DNA of 64,000 nucleotides. Origin: Pantoea eucalypti. Its GTDB lineage: Bacteria; Pseudomonadota; Gammaproteobacteria; Enterobacterales; Enterobacteriaceae. Below the pieces are notes generated by a model. That model saw only the letters and a list, made by a program, of their open reading frames with translations, did not search any database and was not told the DNA's origin. Where the stretch lies: assembly GCF_009646115.1 (NCBI RefSeq), contig NZ_CP045721.1, positions 248,001-312,000 of the forward strand. The letters are read 5' to 3'. The position numbers and the translations under genes were made by a program. The first letter of the stretch is position 1. Every line of letters starts with the position of its first letter. Positions 62,424 to 64,000 of this stretch are shown here, piece by piece.

Positions 62424-62969
62424 ATGACAATGTTTAAAATGCACACACTTGAAAGTGCACCCGCTGCCAGCCGCCCTTTGCTGCAAAGCTCCATTGACGG
62501 TTTCGGCTGGATTCCCTGGCAAAGTGCGTTCATGGCAGAGTCGCCCGCACTGCTCGCTTCTTACCAGTTCGCCCATGACGCCTTCTCTCAGTGCTCGCTG
62601 ACAGAAGAGGAGCGGGCCGTTGTCTGGATCACCACAGGGCTGCTCAATCAGTGCGCCTATACGGTTCAGGCGCATAGCTGGATTGCGCAGCATAAAGGTG
62701 TATCGGCCGACATCCTGAGCAGGCTGACTGAGCAACCTGAAGCCCTGCCGGCGAAGCTGGCTGCGTTATACCACTTTACCCGCGACGTTGCTCTGGCTCA
62801 GGGTCAGATATCGCACAACGCGGTTAAGGCGCTTCTGGCTGCAGGGTACAGCCAGCAAAATGCGCTGGATGTGGTGCTTGGGGTCGCCCAGAAAACCATG
62901 TCAACGCTGCTTAACAGCATGGCAGATACCCAAATCGAACCGCATTTTCAGACCTTTTCGTCGCGATAA
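62424..62969 (+). CDS. AhpD-like/carboxymuconolactone decarboxylase-fold protein
   Basis: 181 residues, all-helical AhpD fold: TEEERAVVWITTGLLNQCAYTVQAHSWIAQHKGVS (about 54-88) and the second repeat SHNAVKALLAAGYSQQNALDVVLGVAQKTMSTLLN. The family's C-x-x-C-x-x-x-H centre reads C-A-Y-T-V-Q-A-H, so the second Cys is Thr; thiol peroxidase chemistry of AhpD type is therefore unlikely. Starts 3 bases after the BacA-like gene with AAGGA upstream. A role as oxidoreductase or small hydrolase in the pathway is inferred. Confidence 0.8.
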   Translation: MTMFKMHTLESAPAASRPLLQSSIDGFGWIPWQSAFMAESPALLASYQFAHDAFSQCSLTEEERAVVWITTGLLNQCAYTVQAHSWIAQHKGVSADILSRLTEQPEALPAKLAALYHFTRDVALAQGQISHNAVKALLAAGYSQQNALDVVLGVAQKTMSTLLNSMADTQIEPHFQTFSSR

Positions 62970-62984
62970 CCACGGACATTCACC

Positions 62985-63956
62985 ATGCAATTTATCCATC
63001 GTGAGCAGGTTGAGCAGATTTTATCGTCTGCGACATGCCTGCAGTTGAGCCGGGAGGCGTTTACCCTGATGAGCAGGGGCAAAGTTAAACAGACTTTGCG
63101 GAGTGTTATCGCTTCTGAGCAGGGTTCCCTGATGGGCACCATGCCCGCTTACATTGAGGATGGCCCCTATGCGGGATTCGGGCTCAAAACAGTCAGAGTC
63201 GATTTCAATCATCACAATCAGTCTACGTCCCATGAGGGGTGTATCCTGCTTTACGATGCCACTGATGAGGGCGATATCGTGCTGGTTGATGCCGCGTCTG
63301 TGACAGAATTACGCACAGCCGCCGCATCTGCACTGGCTACGGACCTGCTTGCTCACCAGAACGCAAGCCATCTGGCAATCCTGGGAACAGGGGTTCAGGC
63401 GCGAAAACATGTTCAGATGATCATGGCCGTTCGTGCAATCACGTATATCTCAGTCTGGGGAAGAAGCCGGGCTGGCGCGGCGCAGTTTGCAGCGTGGTGC
63501 CAGCACTATTCCGGGCTGCCCGTTACGGTTGCGGAAACGCCTGCTCAGGCCATCGCTCAGGCGGATATCATTTGTACGGTGACAGCGGCAAAAGCACCGT
63601 TTCTTCGCGCCAGCGATCTGCCTGCGCGCTGTCATATCAATGCCGTGGGGGCGTCTGCCCCCGGCTTTCAGGAAGTGGCGCCAGATATCTACACGGCGGT
63701 CAATCTGTATTTGGATTCCAGAGAGGCCGTCTGGAACGCCTCCTCCTGCCTACTTAAGGCAAAACAGCAAGGATTATTACTTCAGGACGCTTCAGGCACG
63801 GAAATAGGCACCCTGCTGACCTCAGGCGATCGTCCTGACCTCCCTGTGTCACAGAGAACGCTGTTTAAGTCCGTGGGGCTTGCCGTGCAGGATCTGGTTT
63901 TTGCCCGGGCTATCGTCGCCGGAAGCCGGTCCGCTATGAACAATACGCTGAAATAA
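62985..63956 (+). CDS. Ornithine cyclodeaminase/mu-crystallin family enzyme
   Basis: 323 residues. Substrate lobe MPAYIEDGPYAGFGLKTVRVDFNHHNQ with the conserved K-x-V (about 52-78), GCILLYDATDEGDIVLVDAASVTELRTAAASALATDLLA with the T-x-x-R-T-A-A-x-S-A motif, and the NAD(P) loop LAILGTGVQARKHVQMI (about 134-150). Family members include ornithine cyclodeaminase, alanine dehydrogenase and imine reductases. Beside an aminotransferase and BacA homologue it may form or reduce a cyclic imine. Follows by 15 bases with a weak ribosome site. Confidence 0.84.
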   Translation: MQFIHREQVEQILSSATCLQLSREAFTLMSRGKVKQTLRSVIASEQGSLMGTMPAYIEDGPYAGFGLKTVRVDFNHHNQSTSHEGCILLYDATDEGDIVLVDAASVTELRTAAASALATDLLAHQNASHLAILGTGVQARKHVQMIMAVRAITYISVWGRSRAGAAQFAAWCQHYSGLPVTVAETPAQAIAQADIICTVTAAKAPFLRASDLPARCHINAVGASAPGFQEVAPDIYTAVNLYLDSREAVWNASSCLLKAKQQGLLLQDASGTEIGTLLTSGDRPDLPVSQRTLFKSVGLAVQDLVFARAIVAGSRSAMNNTLK

Positions 63957-63987
63957 CTTTTCGCCCTCTCTTTCGACAGGAATCACT

Positions 63988-64000
63988 ATGTCAGGAACTG
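63988..64000 (+). CDS. Start of a further operon gene, cut by the window edge
   Basis: ATGTCAGGAACTG follows GACAGGAATCACT, a plausible ribosome site, 31 bases after the cyclodeaminase stop. Only the first four residues (MSGT) are visible, so no function can be given. Confidence 0.5.

Overview
The window reads as accessory DNA of a plant- or insect-associated member of the Enterobacterales, most like Pantoea/Erwinia. The reasons are the gammaproteobacterial gene style, a LacI-like regulated galactan locus, E. coli-like NimR/NimT and NemA relatives, and flagellar chemotaxis genes with sigma-28 promoters. I saw no rRNA, tRNA, ribosomal, replication or other core housekeeping gene, so a large plasmid or a chromosomal accessory region is likely. 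The genus is inference.

Left part, about 1-26,900: a patchwork of single genes or tiny operons in mixed orientation. It holds VOC, ArsR/ACT/ABM, GST, GNAT, alpha/beta hydrolase, LysE, PhzF, a NimR/NimT pair, a LysR-amidohydrolase-DMT-SMP30 group, a tyrosine recombinase, a metallophosphoesterase, a frameshifted chemoreceptor, DUF1203, an ArsR/serine-threonine dehydratase pair, a lipoprotein, and an orphan CheZ. Many of these genes are separated by copies of one twin-hairpin interspersed repeat (17 copies or half copies found by eye, all before 25,200). Several modules sit between a left half and a right half of the repeat. The chemoreceptor and cheZ both carry good sigma-28 (FliA) promoters, so they appear wired into the host's flagellar regulon.

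Middle, about 26,900-34,400: cupin, hydrolase, GstA/LysR, an M48 membrane metalloprotease, a DUF2628 protein and small envelope proteins.

Galactan locus, 34,392-46,050: a complete set for beta-1,4-galactan use. It comprises the ABC ATPase (ganK-like), the binding protein and two permeases, a GH53 endo-galactanase, a GH42 beta-galactosidase, an orphan PTS EIIB domain, a maltoporin-like porin (ganL-like) and a LacI-type repressor (ganR-like). The likely flow is: galactan is cut, oligosaccharides cross the porin, the ABC system imports them, and GH42 releases galactose.

46,200-57,500: a four-repeat membrane protein, a PAS-GGDEF diguanylate cyclase, a secreted phytase-like esterase, glutathione peroxidase, and an electrophile-defence group (quinone-type oxidoreductase, two SDRs, NemA-type ene-reductase) read divergently from a TetR regulator across two near-identical palindromic operators, followed by another SDR.

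Right edge, 57,893-64,000: an Lrp-type regulator divergent from an operon encoding Dabb and DUF2000 proteins, a stand-alone adenylating ligase, an IlvE-type aminotransferase, a BacA-type prephenate decarboxylase homologue, an AhpD-like protein and an ornithine-cyclodeaminase-family enzyme. The operon runs off the window. It looks like a small natural-product cluster that starts from prephenate and makes a non-proteinogenic amino acid; I do not recognise it as a described system, and it is the strongest candidate for something new here.
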